This document shows positions 1 to 7,798 of a stretch of 64,000 nucleotides of DNA, piece by piece. A model generated the notes under the pieces. The model saw only the letters and a program-made list of their open reading frames with translations, was not told where the DNA came from and searched no databases. The stretch is from Methanomassiliicoccus sp. (GTDB lineage Archaea; Thermoplasmatota; Thermoplasmata; Methanomassiliicoccales; Methanomassiliicoccaceae): positions 1-64,000 of the forward strand of contig JADFDJ010000011.1 of NCBI GenBank assembly GCA_018262895.1, in the 5' to 3' direction. The translations under genes and the position numbers were made by a program. Every line of letters starts with the position of its first letter. Positions within the stretch are counted from its first letter, which is position 1.

Positions 1-345
1 ATAGCGGACGTGACACGGTTCGCGACTCCAGAGCAGCTGTGTGCGTACGCTGGCTTAACGCCGACGGTCTCGCAGTCTGCTTCCAGCGTTCACTACGGTG
101 GCGTGAGCAAGGAGGGCTCGAAGCACTTGCGGTGGATACTGATCGAGTCGGTGCACGTGCACCGGCGCTTCGCGCCTACCACCGCGTTATCGATCTTCAG
201 CGCTCGCATCGAGCGCAAACGAGGGAAGCAGAAAGCGACCACGGCAGCAGCGCGCAAGCTGCTGCACATCATCTACTGGATGCTGTTGCGGGGAGAAGAA
301 TATCACGGTCATGGACCTAACCTCGTGGCTAAACCTGCGGCCTAG
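1..345 (+). CDS. IS110-family transposase, C-terminal part (cut by window edge)
   Basis: The reading frame is open from base 1 and stops with TAG at 343-345. The visible 114 residues carry the typical C-terminal transposase_20 segment of IS110/IS1111 elements: a helix-hairpin-helix-like core with the motif LCAYAGLTP, then GxxxKxGSKHLRWILIE, and a basic C-terminal helix. This family is a DEDD-type recombinase acting on the circular element; the DEDD N-terminal domain lies outside the window. The C-terminal part carries the Ser-containing region used in strand exchange. Nothing in the visible part is broken, but I cannot say whether the whole gene is intact. Family assignment is confident; subgroup (IS110 or IS1111) is not decided. 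Confidence 0.88.
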   Translation: MADVTRFATPEQLCAYAGLTPTVSQSASSVHYGGVSKEGSKHLRWILIESVHVHRRFAPTTALSIFSARIERKRGKQKATTAAARKLLHIIYWMLLRGEEYHGHGPNLVAKPAA

Positions 346-370
346 ACCGCGTGAAGAGGATTGAGGCACG

Positions 371-437
371 TCGATGACATGGGACGAAGCGCCATAGTGC
401 GGCACGACCGCGGATAGAGGTATGTCCACGTCATCGA
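371..437. other. Long imperfect inverted repeat beside IS110 transposase (possible structured RNA)
   Basis: Bases 371-385 and 424-437 can pair as a stem of about 13 bp with one A-C mismatch and one bulged G (core CGATGAC with GTCATCG), closing a loop of 38 bases that itself contains short GC-rich complementary runs. It lies 26 bases after the transposase stop. IS110-family elements are known to encode a bridge RNA in a non-coding end; for the IS1111 branch this is downstream of the gene. Whether this is such an RNA is inference. I could not define the right end of the element. Confidence 0.4.
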
Positions 438-488
438 GAGGATAGGTCACGGATGAAGACGAACGGAGAAAAGATGAAGAAATAAAAA

Positions 489-526
489 GATGATAAGGGA
501 GAGGCCGGGAGGCCTCATTTTATCAT
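489..526. terminator. Nested dyad, likely bidirectional terminator
   Basis: GAGGCC and GGCCTC (501-506/511-516) form a perfect stem around GGGA, enclosed by an outer ATGATAA/TTATCAT repeat (490-496/520-526). The right arm is followed by T-rich sequence. It sits between the end of the transposase region and the stop codon of the leftward gene that ends at 533, so it could end transcription from both sides. Archaeal termination mostly needs T-runs, so function is inferred. Confidence 0.45.
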
Positions 527-532
527 AGAGGT

Positions 533-1486
533 TTACCCGCCCAGCGGAATGTTGATGATCTGTCCGCTGCCCGTATCACGGTACTGTAGGGTAAAGCCGG
601 TCGTAGGCACCACGGGGTTGTAGAACTTAGCGAGGAACTGGGTCTGCTGCCCATCTGCCAGGGACTGGGTCTTGAAGACCATCGCGGTGGTGTTGGCTTG
701 GACCCACTCGGCACCGTTGTACATGTACAGGAGGGAAGCATCTACAGTATAGCGGATGTTCCAGTTGTTAGTCACGTTCACGAGCACAGCGTAGAACGAT
801 CCGTTCGTATCAGCGTCCCACTGGCCCGTTCCTGCCTTGAAAGCTAGCGAGCCGGTCACCGGTACGTTCAGCGGACCGATGGTAATGGGAGATGAGATCG
901 CCTTTCCAGTGTCAAGGTCGAACGCCTGATAGACGAATGTGTAGTTCAGGGTGTCCTGGAACTGCACGGTGAACGTCCTGATACCGTTAGCGGAGCCATT
1001 GCTCTTGTAGCTGCCCACATCACCGTTCATGACCCAGTGCAGTGAATATATGCCACTGCGGTAGTTATTGGAGAACTCCACGGTCTTACCGGCGGAGGTC
1101 ACGACCTTCAGATCGTTAAGTGCGATTTCTTCCTGCTTAAGGACGTACATCTTGAACAGCACGTTGCCCGAATAGCCATTTATGGGGGAGCTGGTGATGT
1201 TGAACTGGTAGACTGTGTTCCAGCTATAGTTATAATCGCTCTGTCCCTTACCAGGATAGTCGATGTCAAGCGATACCTTCTGGTCGCTAACCGAGTCGAT
1301 CCAGAAGTCCACATCCAAGGTCTTGTTCGTGGAGGTAACAGCATCAGACGACGTGTCCGTATTGTTACCATTGGTGTTACTGTTGTTATTACTGGGGAAC
1401 AAGCTGTTCATATTCAGAGCCACAGCTGCCCCAGCAACAACCACTATAGCAATCACGGCAATCGCGATGATCATGTTCTTCTTCAT
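533..1486 (-). CDS. Membrane-anchored extracytoplasmic protein of unknown function
   Basis: The 317-residue product starts with a short basic stretch and one hydrophobic segment (about residues 5-24), then an Asn/Thr/Ser-rich linker (about 32-55) and a long domain rich in aromatic and beta-forming residues with many N-x-S/T sequons. This is the pattern of an archaeal secreted protein held by an uncleaved N-terminal anchor and exposed on the cell surface, probably glycosylated. I recognise no enzymatic motif; beta-sandwich folding is a guess from composition. The ATG at 1486 has GTGAG a few bases upstream and a TATA box about 50 bases upstream. It is transcribed alone and ends at the dyad at 489-526. 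Confidence 0.75.
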   Translation of the reverse strand: MKKNMIIAIAVIAIVVVAGAAVALNMNSLFPSNNNSNTNGNNTDTSSDAVTSTNKTLDVDFWIDSVSDQKVSLDIDYPGKGQSDYNYSWNTVYQFNITSSPINGYSGNVLFKMYVLKQEEIALNDLKVVTSAGKTVEFSNNYRSGIYSLHWVMNGDVGSYKSNGSANGIRTFTVQFQDTLNYTFVYQAFDLDTGKAISSPITIGPLNVPVTGSLAFKAGTGQWDADTNGSFYAVLVNVTNNWNIRYTVDASLLYMYNGAEWVQANTTAMVFKTQSLADGQQTQFLAKFYNPVVPTTGFTLQYRDTGSGQIINIPLGG

Positions 1487-1533
1487 GTTCTCACAGGTCC
1501 TAGTAATCGGTTTGACCTTTATTTAGAACAGGA

Positions 1534-1547
1534 CATATAAATATTTA
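1534..1547 (-). promoter_or_regulatory. TATA box for the exported protein gene at 533-1486
   Basis: On the minus strand the sequence reads TAAATATTTATATG, a strong archaeal TATA element, placed 48-61 bases before the ATG. Transcription would start roughly 25 bases downstream, leaving a short leader with the GTGAG ribosome site. Confidence 0.6.
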
Positions 1548-1735
1548 GGCCCCATCCACTTACGAATCGTAATATCCAGAAAGATATTTTATCTTACGCA
1601 TATCAGTATTTCTCGGCAATAGTCCGGGGAGCACGCTAGATGCCACCCCTCACAGGCCGTTAGGCAGGGAACGTTGGAATCTCCGCTAGTAATTAAGGAG
1701 ACACTAAGTTATACTCGATGACCATAGGCTGATCC

Positions 1736-2401
1736 GTGCCCCTTCCTTCATTCGACAGCGTGATGGCCTTCGTTGGCTATGCTCTGCTGGCCGTGGTCTC
1801 CTTCATCCTCATACTGGGATTGCTTATGTTGCTGGTCGCCCTCGTATCCATGCGACGGGGACGTTTCTACCTGCCCTGGCTCCTTCGCCCCGGGCTCATC
1901 ATGCTGGAGGGCATGGCGAAGACCATATGGAAGATCGGCAAGGTCGATGACAGGGAGATCAGCGCCTTCTCCATACGCATGCGCAATCAGCTCAACCGAG
2001 ACCGTTTCAGCAAGGTGCCCATGAAGGACAGGGCAGTGTTCCTGCCACAATGCCTTAGGTCAGCGGACTGCCCTTCCCACCTCACCACCGAGGGTCTGGT
2101 ATGCAAGCGATGCATGCGGTGCGACATCGGCAGGTCCATCGACGAGCTGGAGGCTCAGGGCTGCAGGGTGTTCATCGTGCCCGGCTCAACCTTCCTTACG
2201 CGGATGGTCAAGAAGTACCGTCCCCAGGCAATCATAGGCGTCGGCTGCCTGATGGAGGTCAAGGAGGGGCTGGACATGCTGGAGCGGAAGAACCTCCTGG
2301 GGATAGGGGTCGTGACCACCAAGGACGGCTGTGTGGAGACCACTCTCGATTGGAGCGCTCTCATGGAGGCAGTTACCATTAAGCCCTCGACCGATCACTA
2401 G
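1736..2401 (+). CDS. DUF116 family membrane protein
   Basis: The 221-residue product has a hydrophobic N-terminal segment (about residues 12-38) and then the DUF116 domain. Its hallmark cysteines are visible: LPQCLR at about 103-108, a CPSHL motif, then CKRCMRC near 123-129, and a C-terminal half with GVGCLMEV and KDGCVETT. The Cys arrangement is typical of a metal or Fe-S site, and DUF116 proteins occur in archaea and some bacteria without an established reaction. The start is a GTG at 1736; an upstream ATG at 1720 runs into a stop in its frame, so it is not the start. It is followed closely by the CBS/MscS pair, but a 70-base spacer makes a shared transcript uncertain. Function unknown. Confidence 0.8.
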   Translation: MPLPSFDSVMAFVGYALLAVVSFILILGLLMLLVALVSMRRGRFYLPWLLRPGLIMLEGMAKTIWKIGKVDDREISAFSIRMRNQLNRDRFSKVPMKDRAVFLPQCLRSADCPSHLTTEGLVCKRCMRCDIGRSIDELEAQGCRVFIVPGSTFLTRMVKKYRPQAIIGVGCLMEVKEGLDMLERKNLLGIGVVTTKDGCVETTLDWSALMEAVTIKPSTDH

Positions 2402-2471
2402 AGCAGGACATATTTTCCTCTGATGAGTGTCAGGGCGAATCGTTGAAGTATTTTGGCTCCAATCAAAGGTC

Positions 2472-2975
2472 ATGCGGGTGGAGGAGAAGACTTTCAGGGA
2501 CACCCTCGTCGGCGATGTTTACGAGCTAATTGTCAAGACTCCGATGACGGTTGCGAGGGATGCTAAGATATCAAAGGTAATCGATGGTATGTTGGCGAAT
2601 ACCGTTTCCCGGAAGGTCTATGTCATCGATGAGGGAGGCAAGCTCTTGGGCATGGTCAACACCGATACCATCCTCCGCCTTATAGGGTACCGCACCGGTG
2701 TCAGGGAAACAGGGGCTCTCTCTTTCTACCGTTTCCTCAGGGACATGCTCAAGGAGGACATCACCGACCTAGTGACCCCAACGCGCTCAGTTACCAGGGA
2801 CGCTAGGGTCGTGGACGCGCTGGAGATAATGATCAAGGACCATGTCAACGACCTCCCCGTTGTCGATGCCGAAGGACGCCTCATCGGGGAGCTGGTAAGC
2901 CTTGAGCTCTTCTTAAAGGGCAGGGAGCTGTTCAAAGAAGAGGCTAACAAGAACGAGTCCCCGGGATCACCATGA
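2472..2975 (+). CDS. Tandem CBS-domain protein
   Basis: The 167-residue protein contains two CBS motifs: the first around VKTPMTVARDAKISKVID...YVIDEGGKLLGMV, the second around VTPTRSVTRDARVVDALEIM...LPVVDAEGRLIGEL. CBS pairs bind adenine nucleotides and act as regulatory modules. No catalytic domain is attached. The open frame extends to a GTG at 2427, but the ATG at 2472 gives a product beginning close to the domain, and the sequence GTATTTTGG ahead of it looks like promoter sequence rather than coding. The stop overlaps the start of the mechanosensitive channel gene by four bases (ATGA), so the two are translationally coupled. This suggests the CBS protein senses nucleotide state or ionic strength for the channel; that link is inference. 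Confidence 0.82.
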   Translation: MRVEEKTFRDTLVGDVYELIVKTPMTVARDAKISKVIDGMLANTVSRKVYVIDEGGKLLGMVNTDTILRLIGYRTGVRETGALSFYRFLRDMLKEDITDLVTPTRSVTRDARVVDALEIMIKDHVNDLPVVDAEGRLIGELVSLELFLKGRELFKEEANKNESPGSP

Positions 2976-3853
2976 GCTGGTTGGACACACCGATACTCGG
3001 CACGCTCACCGCCGAGAAGCTGATAATCTTCCTGCTGGTCGTGTTCATTGGTGCGCTGATAGGAAGGATCGCGCATAACCTGATCCGTCGGACGCTCGAC
3101 GAGAGAGCAGGGCGTAGGATGTCCAAGGTCATCGCCCGTCTGGTCATGTACTTCATATTGATCGTGGCCATCAGCATTGCTTTCAGCCAGGTCCTTCAGC
3201 AAGAGCTGACCGGGCTCATCATATCACTTGGCTTCGTCGGAGTGGCCCTCGCGTTCGCCTCCCAGCAGATAATAGGTAACATGCTCTCGGGGATAATCAT
3301 CTCCTTGATCCGCCCCATCCAACTGGAGGACTGGGTGGAGGTGGGGCAGGTCCCAACGACCGGCGTTTGCCGGGTTAAGGACATAAAGCTGATGAACACC
3401 GTTCTCAGGGATGTTGAAGGGCGCATCATCGTGATCCCCAACTCCCTCATCCTTAATGGAAAAGTGGTCAACTACACTCAGGCCGGTTACGTGGCTACGC
3501 AGATAAACCTATGGGTGGACCCTAAGAGCGACATGGACTCGATCAGAAGGATCATTTTTGAAGAGGCCGACCGTGATGATCGCATCCTCCCGGGAATCAT
3601 GGAACAGGAGCAAAGAAGCATCATGCTCAAGCTGTTCCGTAGTCCCAGCATCAGGAACCTTCTGGACCCCAATGAGAACCTAAGCATGCTCAATCCTCAG
3701 GTCAACATCCTGGATCTGCACGGCAATAAGATGCGTCTCAACATCCGAATCTGGATCAGGGAGATCAATAAGCGCGATGAGATCGTGTCCGACTATATCT
3801 CCGCGGTTAGGAACCGGCTCGAGGCCGCAGGCGTAGTGATCGTTAACCCTTGA
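2972..3853 (+). CDS. mscS: MscS-type small-conductance mechanosensitive channel
   Basis: The 293-residue protein fits the short MscS plan: a hydrophobic helix at about residues 14-35, a second at about 52-72, and the pore-lining TM3 region at about 75-110 with the Gly/Ala-rich pattern GFVGVALAFASQQIIGNMLSGIII. This is followed by the beta domain (EDWVEVG...GRIIVIPNS) and the alpha/beta C-terminal domain. MscS channels open on membrane tension and release solutes during osmotic downshock. The ATG overlaps the stop of the upstream CBS gene (ATGA). Family call is secure; ion preference and gating cannot be read from sequence. Confidence 0.92.
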   Translation: MSWLDTPILGTLTAEKLIIFLLVVFIGALIGRIAHNLIRRTLDERAGRRMSKVIARLVMYFILIVAISIAFSQVLQQELTGLIISLGFVGVALAFASQQIIGNMLSGIIISLIRPIQLEDWVEVGQVPTTGVCRVKDIKLMNTVLRDVEGRIIVIPNSLILNGKVVNYTQAGYVATQINLWVDPKSDMDSIRRIIFEEADRDDRILPGIMEQEQRSIMLKLFRSPSIRNLLDPNENLSMLNPQVNILDLHGNKMRLNIRIWIREINKRDEIVSDYISAVRNRLEAAGVVIVNP

Positions 3854-3868
3854 AAGGCCGTGTAGCCA

Positions 3869-4441
3869 TTACAGTCTCCTCTGGGCCAGGGCGTCCAGCA
3901 GGGCCCTGGTCTGCTCCACCGGCCAGGGAGCCAGGGGCTTTAAGGACTGGGGGTCGACCTCGTAGAGATTGTCGAACTGGTGACGCTTGGTGCCGATGCG
4001 GGCGGGAACCTGTACCTCCAGTCCCTTTATGTGCAGCATGGACGTGGCCCTGTACCCCTTCATCTGCCCCCATTCCAGGGACTCCCTCGGCTTGTAGCTC
4101 TTGCTGAGCACCCCTTTTTCCTGGAGGAAGATTAGGCGTTGATCAGTGGCCAGCAGTAGCCCCCCTATTGAATTGGATGTGGAATCCTCATCAGACGAGT
4201 ACCCCTGATCCAGGCCTGCTCTCCACACCTGGAACACGCGCTCCCCCGGCCTCAGGCCCGCCGCTGGAAGGACCAAAGGGGAGAGGGCCCCGATAGGTTG
4301 GAAAGCAGGGGCGGGGGACGGAGACACCGTGGGCATCAGCGCCGGGACCGTACCGTCCTGAACGAATTGGTCCTTCGAAGCTCCGCAGTTTGGACAGAAG
4401 TTAACATTACTGGGTACCCAGGTCTTGCATCTCTGGCAGAT
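3869..4441 (-). CDS. Zinc-ribbon protein with C-terminal PH-like domain
   Basis: The 190-residue product opens with a zinc ribbon (CQRC then CPNCG within the first 22 residues), then a Pro/Ala-rich linker of about 50 residues. The C-terminal domain of about 120 residues has the pattern of a PH-like or GRAM-like fold (GERVFQVWRAG, LLATDQRLIFLQEKG, a final amphipathic helix). Such proteins are common in Thermoplasmata and have no assigned function; they may attach to membranes or partners. The frame is open to an ATG at 4474, but the ATG at 4441 places the zinc ribbon at the very N-terminus and has GGTGA nine bases upstream. It converges on the mscS gene with a 15-base gap. Confidence 0.7.
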   Translation of the reverse strand: MCQRCKTWVPSNVNFCPNCGASKDQFVQDGTVPALMPTVSPSPAPAFQPIGALSPLVLPAAGLRPGERVFQVWRAGLDQGYSSDEDSTSNSIGGLLLATDQRLIFLQEKGVLSKSYKPRESLEWGQMKGYRATSMLHIKGLEVQVPARIGTKRHQFDNLYEVDPQSLKPLAPWPVEQTRALLDALAQRRL

Positions 4442-4623
4442 CATGGCGATCGGTTCACCAAATCCCGGCCCCATCTTATCTTTACCGCACTGAAACCGTT
4501 ATTTCAATAACATGAGGAGGCTACCGGCGGGCTACTTGGTCTATAAGATATCAAGGGGAACATGCTCCCTCTTGGGCCGTTCTCCTCTCATAACATATTG
4601 AGATATGCGAGCCATTAAGTCGG

Positions 4624-4959
4624 ATGACCGGTTTTTATCACAGGATGGGCGACGGAGACGCACTGCATATATTGGATATCGACCATGTCTTCTCCATCCT
4701 CACTTACCTGGAGTCCCGAAGAGGGGAGAAGGTGCTCGCCTGCGAGCTCAGGGCAATAATGCCCAACTACGGGCGAATGATGACGATAGTGAGGCAACTG
4801 GAGGAGAAAGAGCTCATCAGCATCAATGTGGAGACCAGGCCACGCAAGAGCTACCTGCTGTCCCTTACCCCCCGCGGCAGGACCGTGGCCAAGAAGCTGG
4901 CGGCATTGGACGAGCTGATCCTCTCCCCTGCGGACAATGATGATGGCAGCGGCAAGTAG
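4624..4959 (+). CDS. Winged-helix transcriptional regulator (MarR/PadR-like)
   Basis: The 111-residue protein is a single winged-helix domain: HVFSILTYLESRRGEKVLACELRAIMPNYGRMMTIVRQLEEKELISIN is the helix-turn-helix, and SYLLSLTPRGRTVAKKLAALDEL the wing and last helix, as in MarR- or HxlR-like regulators. It has no ligand-binding extension, so it probably acts as a dimer on DNA. An alternative start is the ATG at 4645, which would remove seven residues. It stands alone between two leftward genes and its targets cannot be told. Confidence 0.75.
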   Translation: MTGFYHRMGDGDALHILDIDHVFSILTYLESRRGEKVLACELRAIMPNYGRMMTIVRQLEEKELISINVETRPRKSYLLSLTPRGRTVAKKLAALDELILSPADNDDGSGK

Positions 4960-5033
4960 AGAGCTTTAAAATGTGGTAGAGGGCCCGGCAGACCCATCGG
5001 AAAAGCGAAGAAGGGTGGGCCGGGCCCCACCGC

Positions 5034-6788
5034 TTACCGCTTCCGTCTCAACAGCCACACCGCGCCGCCGACGAACGCGATGACCACGGCCGCCAAGGCG
5101 CCCAGGAGGACCGGGTCCTCGGCCACTGTGCCCAAAATGTCAGTGGAAGCGCTTCCCACCGTGAAGTTGACGGTGCCCTCTATGCTGCGGCCAGATATGT
5201 CCGCGGCCCTGACGGTCACATTATGCGCTCCCTGCTCCAGTCCGGTGAGCGTAACAGAGGTCGTGTTCAGTGGAAGGTCAAGGAAGTCCTGGCCGTCCAG
5301 GGAGTACTTCAGGCTGCTGATGGCAATGGGATCTGCCACGGCGAAGTTTATTGTGACATGATTGCCGGTGTAAGCCTTGCTCTGGTCCTGGAACACTATC
5401 GTCGGCGAGCCGTTGGCGATCGTGACGGTCGCGCTCTTCGTGACCTCCCTATTGCCGGCGTTGTCCGTCGAGTAGTACTCGACGGTGTGCGAGCCGGTAG
5501 CCGACAGCCCTACGAGGCCAGTGTACGTCTTCCACGACCCGCTGTCGATGCGGTACATGGTCGAGTTGACCCCGGAAACAGGATCTGTGAAGGTGAGGTC
5601 GAAGGCGGCCGCCCCACTGTACGAGGTTCCCACCTTATCGCCGAAGAAGGATATGGTGGTTATAGGCGCTGCGGTATCCACCAACGTAGAGGTATCGGCA
5701 GCATTGCGCCGGGTCTCCAGCCCACCCTCATAATCCTTGCCCTGAGTGAAGAACTCGTACTTCCCGTCGGAGGGAGCTGTGAACGAGATGGTATTGGACA
5801 CGAAGGCCCCGGACGGCTTCAGGTCGTTGGTGTACTTCGTCCACTCCCCGGTCCCGTTGACACGGTAGTAGAGGTATACCCACTCCATGGTCATACCCAG
5901 GGGATCATTGTCCTCCACCTGGACCGTGAACGTGCGGTTTGTCTGGTACGCGGCCAGGTCTCCGGCGGACGTCACCAGGGGCACCGACTCCACAGGATCG
6001 CTGCCGACACAGCTGATGTTGTCCAGATACACGCCCTCCTTCATGCCCCCGTCCTTGACAGTTATGCCGTAGGCGGTGAAGGCATTGCTGGCGTCCCCTC
6101 CGGTGGGGGCGACGGTGCCGGACACGAACTCGAAGCCGATCCAGGTGGCGGTGTTGGGTATGCTCACCGTCACCTTGGTCCACGTCCTGGCAGTGGCCTG
6201 GGCATAGCTATCGGTCCAGGCGACCTGCTTGGTCATGGTGCTGTTGGAACCCGTATAGTAGATAACATTGAGGAAATCGTATCCCACCGATTCACCGGTT
6301 CCCGGCTGTACGGCATCCGAGCGCCCGGTGTCGGAGTAGAACCAGAAGGTCAGGGTGACGGTGCTGTAGTAGGCGAGGCCCATTGAGGACACGTACTTAC
6401 GCATGATGGCGTCCATGTTGGTGTCATATCGCAGCACAAGGTCCGCAGGGTTGGTCGTGCTCCCCAAGATATTTCCGTTCAACGGCTGGCTCCCGTCCCC
6501 GTTGGTATAGTGCGTGTTGTAACCGCTCTTGGCACAGTACGCAGCGTGCCCACCGGCGTAGTACTCATGCGTGGTACGGCACCAGGTATCAATGCTGGCG
6601 GCAGAGTTCAGATCGAACTTGTCCCACTGAACGTTCCACTCCTCGAAGGAGGGCTCCTCCACGTACTCGGTGAAGAACGTGGTGGTCTCGGGGATGTCCG
6701 ATGCCGCCGTAGGGGTCGGCACCATTGTGAGAATGACCGAAGCGCACAATAGCGCGGCTAGCACTGCTCTGATCCTGCCTGTGTTCAC
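5034..6788 (-). CDS. Large exported protein with Ig-like/OmpL47-like repeats and C-terminal membrane anchor
   Basis: The 584-residue product has a classical signal peptide (about 1-29, ending at PTAAS), a long extracellular part, and a C-terminal membrane helix followed by RRKR (about 560-584). The middle part contains a jelly-roll-like region (about 40-270), then domains with TISFTAPSDGKYEFFTQGKD and TMYRIDSGSWKTYTG...GSHTVEYYSTDNAGNREV, the typical OmpL47/Ig-like beta module of surface proteins. It is most likely a cell-envelope protein, perhaps an adhesin or S-layer-associated protein. No PGF sorting motif is seen before the anchor. A TATA box lies about 23-30 bases before the ATG, so the message is probably leaderless. 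Confidence 0.78.
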   Translation of the reverse strand: MNTGRIRAVLAALLCASVILTMVPTPTAASDIPETTTFFTEYVEEPSFEEWNVQWDKFDLNSAASIDTWCRTTHEYYAGGHAAYCAKSGYNTHYTNGDGSQPLNGNILGSTTNPADLVLRYDTNMDAIMRKYVSSMGLAYYSTVTLTFWFYSDTGRSDAVQPGTGESVGYDFLNVIYYTGSNSTMTKQVAWTDSYAQATARTWTKVTVSIPNTATWIGFEFVSGTVAPTGGDASNAFTAYGITVKDGGMKEGVYLDNISCVGSDPVESVPLVTSAGDLAAYQTNRTFTVQVEDNDPLGMTMEWVYLYYRVNGTGEWTKYTNDLKPSGAFVSNTISFTAPSDGKYEFFTQGKDYEGGLETRRNAADTSTLVDTAAPITTISFFGDKVGTSYSGAAAFDLTFTDPVSGVNSTMYRIDSGSWKTYTGLVGLSATGSHTVEYYSTDNAGNREVTKSATVTIANGSPTIVFQDQSKAYTGNHVTINFAVADPIAISSLKYSLDGQDFLDLPLNTTSVTLTGLEQGAHNVTVRAADISGRSIEGTVNFTVGSASTDILGTVAEDPVLLGALAAVVIAFVGGAVWLLRRKR

Positions 6789-6807
6789 ACTGCTCGATTT
6801 CTAATCA

Positions 6808-6826
6808 GAACTATAAATACTTTATA
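6808..6826 (-). promoter_or_regulatory. TATA region for the large exported protein
   Basis: The minus strand carries CTATAAAGTATTTATAG, a TATA-rich element with partial dyad symmetry 20-38 bases from the ATG at 6788. The spacing implies transcription starting at or next to the initiation codon. Confidence 0.6.
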
Positions 6827-7042
6827 GAGGAATTACATATAATTATTAAAATACTAGATAGTCTATTCACCTGTTCTTAAAAAACCTGAATACCTGCTCA
6901 TGTCCTTCGACCAGGCGAGCTCTTCTCTCATTCGATGGACAACCATTCCTTCGAGGACCATATGAGCTGGCATCGATCAGCTCGAGCCGTTTGCCTTGCT
7001 CCGGATAAGGTCGAGCCAAGAGGAACCTCGGTGACCCAACAT

Positions 7043-7534
7043 CTACCTTTCTCGAAGGATCTGCTCGACGAACGAACCGACCTTGGCCTGCCAGTCATCC
7101 TCAAGAGGTCCCTTCAGGTCCTTCACGAAAACCCTAATGTCCGCCACCTTCACCAGGCCCTTGGAGCTCAGTATCTCGGTCAGCACAGGAATGCTAGTGT
7201 ACCATCTCTCCTGCTCCTCGGGTGATGGCAGCTCGCCCGTCTTCTTGTTCGGCTGCGGTGCACCATGCGTCGCGAACAGGGCGTACCTCGTGCCCTCAGG
7301 TAGATCCACCTTCTTGATGAACCGGCGCATGCTGCCCAACGGTTTCCCGATCCGGGCAGGGGTACCGAATATGTACAGGTCCGCAGGGGGCAGTTCTCTG
7401 GGCCTTGCCTCCCCGTGATCATGAACCGACGCCTGATGCCCCTTAGATGTCATCAACCTCTGGATCTCTTCAGCCACCATCTTCCCGTTGCCGTACTTGG
7501 ACGCGTGAATTATCTCCACCCTCACGTACCTCAC
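7043..7534 (-). CDS. Flavodoxin-domain protein
   Basis: The 163-residue protein has the flavodoxin fold pattern: VEIIHASKYGNGKMVAEEIQ at the N-terminus as the phosphate loop (T/S-x-x-G-N-T-like, with SKYGNGK), ADLYIFGTPARIGKP as the second FMN loop, and YALFATHGAP as the third. It is likely an FMN-binding electron carrier in the cytoplasm. The canonical TGNT loop is replaced by KYGNGK, so affinity for FMN is not certain. The start ATG at 7534 could shift by a few codons. It is divergent from the FAD oxidoreductase gene 265 bases away; a shared electron-transfer role is possible but not shown. Confidence 0.78.
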   Translation of the reverse strand: MRYVRVEIIHASKYGNGKMVAEEIQRLMTSKGHQASVHDHGEARPRELPPADLYIFGTPARIGKPLGSMRRFIKKVDLPEGTRYALFATHGAPQPNKKTGELPSPEEQERWYTSIPVLTEILSSKGLVKVADIRVFVKDLKGPLEDDWQAKVGSFVEQILRER

Positions 7535-7798
7535 CGCCTGATAGTGCGATATGAGAGTGATGAAATAAGCATTTTACTACGTGAGAAAAACTGGCTCAGG
7601 AGGTTCGCGCTCTCGTAACGATTCGCTCCATACTCGATGGCCCTCGCCGAACGGCCGCCAAGGCCTTTCGAGGTCACGTTGGACCAGTTGGCCGTACCTG
7701 CTCTTATTGCGGGTCGGTCGAAATAACGGTACCCATGGCCATCAGTATTCTCGCTCCTAGTTCTGCCGGGGAGAGTAAATTGTACTTCCTCACTTTTC
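7535..7798. other. Divergent intergenic region, no gene found
   Basis: This 264-base stretch separates the leftward flavodoxin-like gene from the rightward FAD oxidoreductase gene. Short leftward frames here overlap the oxidoreductase start and have no family features. I see no clear TATA element or repeat; it should contain both promoters. Confidence 0.4.

Noticed and set aside
5223-6386. 387-codon rightward frame
   Set aside because: It is the antisense of the large exported protein gene at 5034-6788, which has a signal peptide, recognisable repeats and a TATA box at the right place. The antisense protein has no domain and a Gly/Val/Arg-heavy composition expected of a GC-rich shadow.
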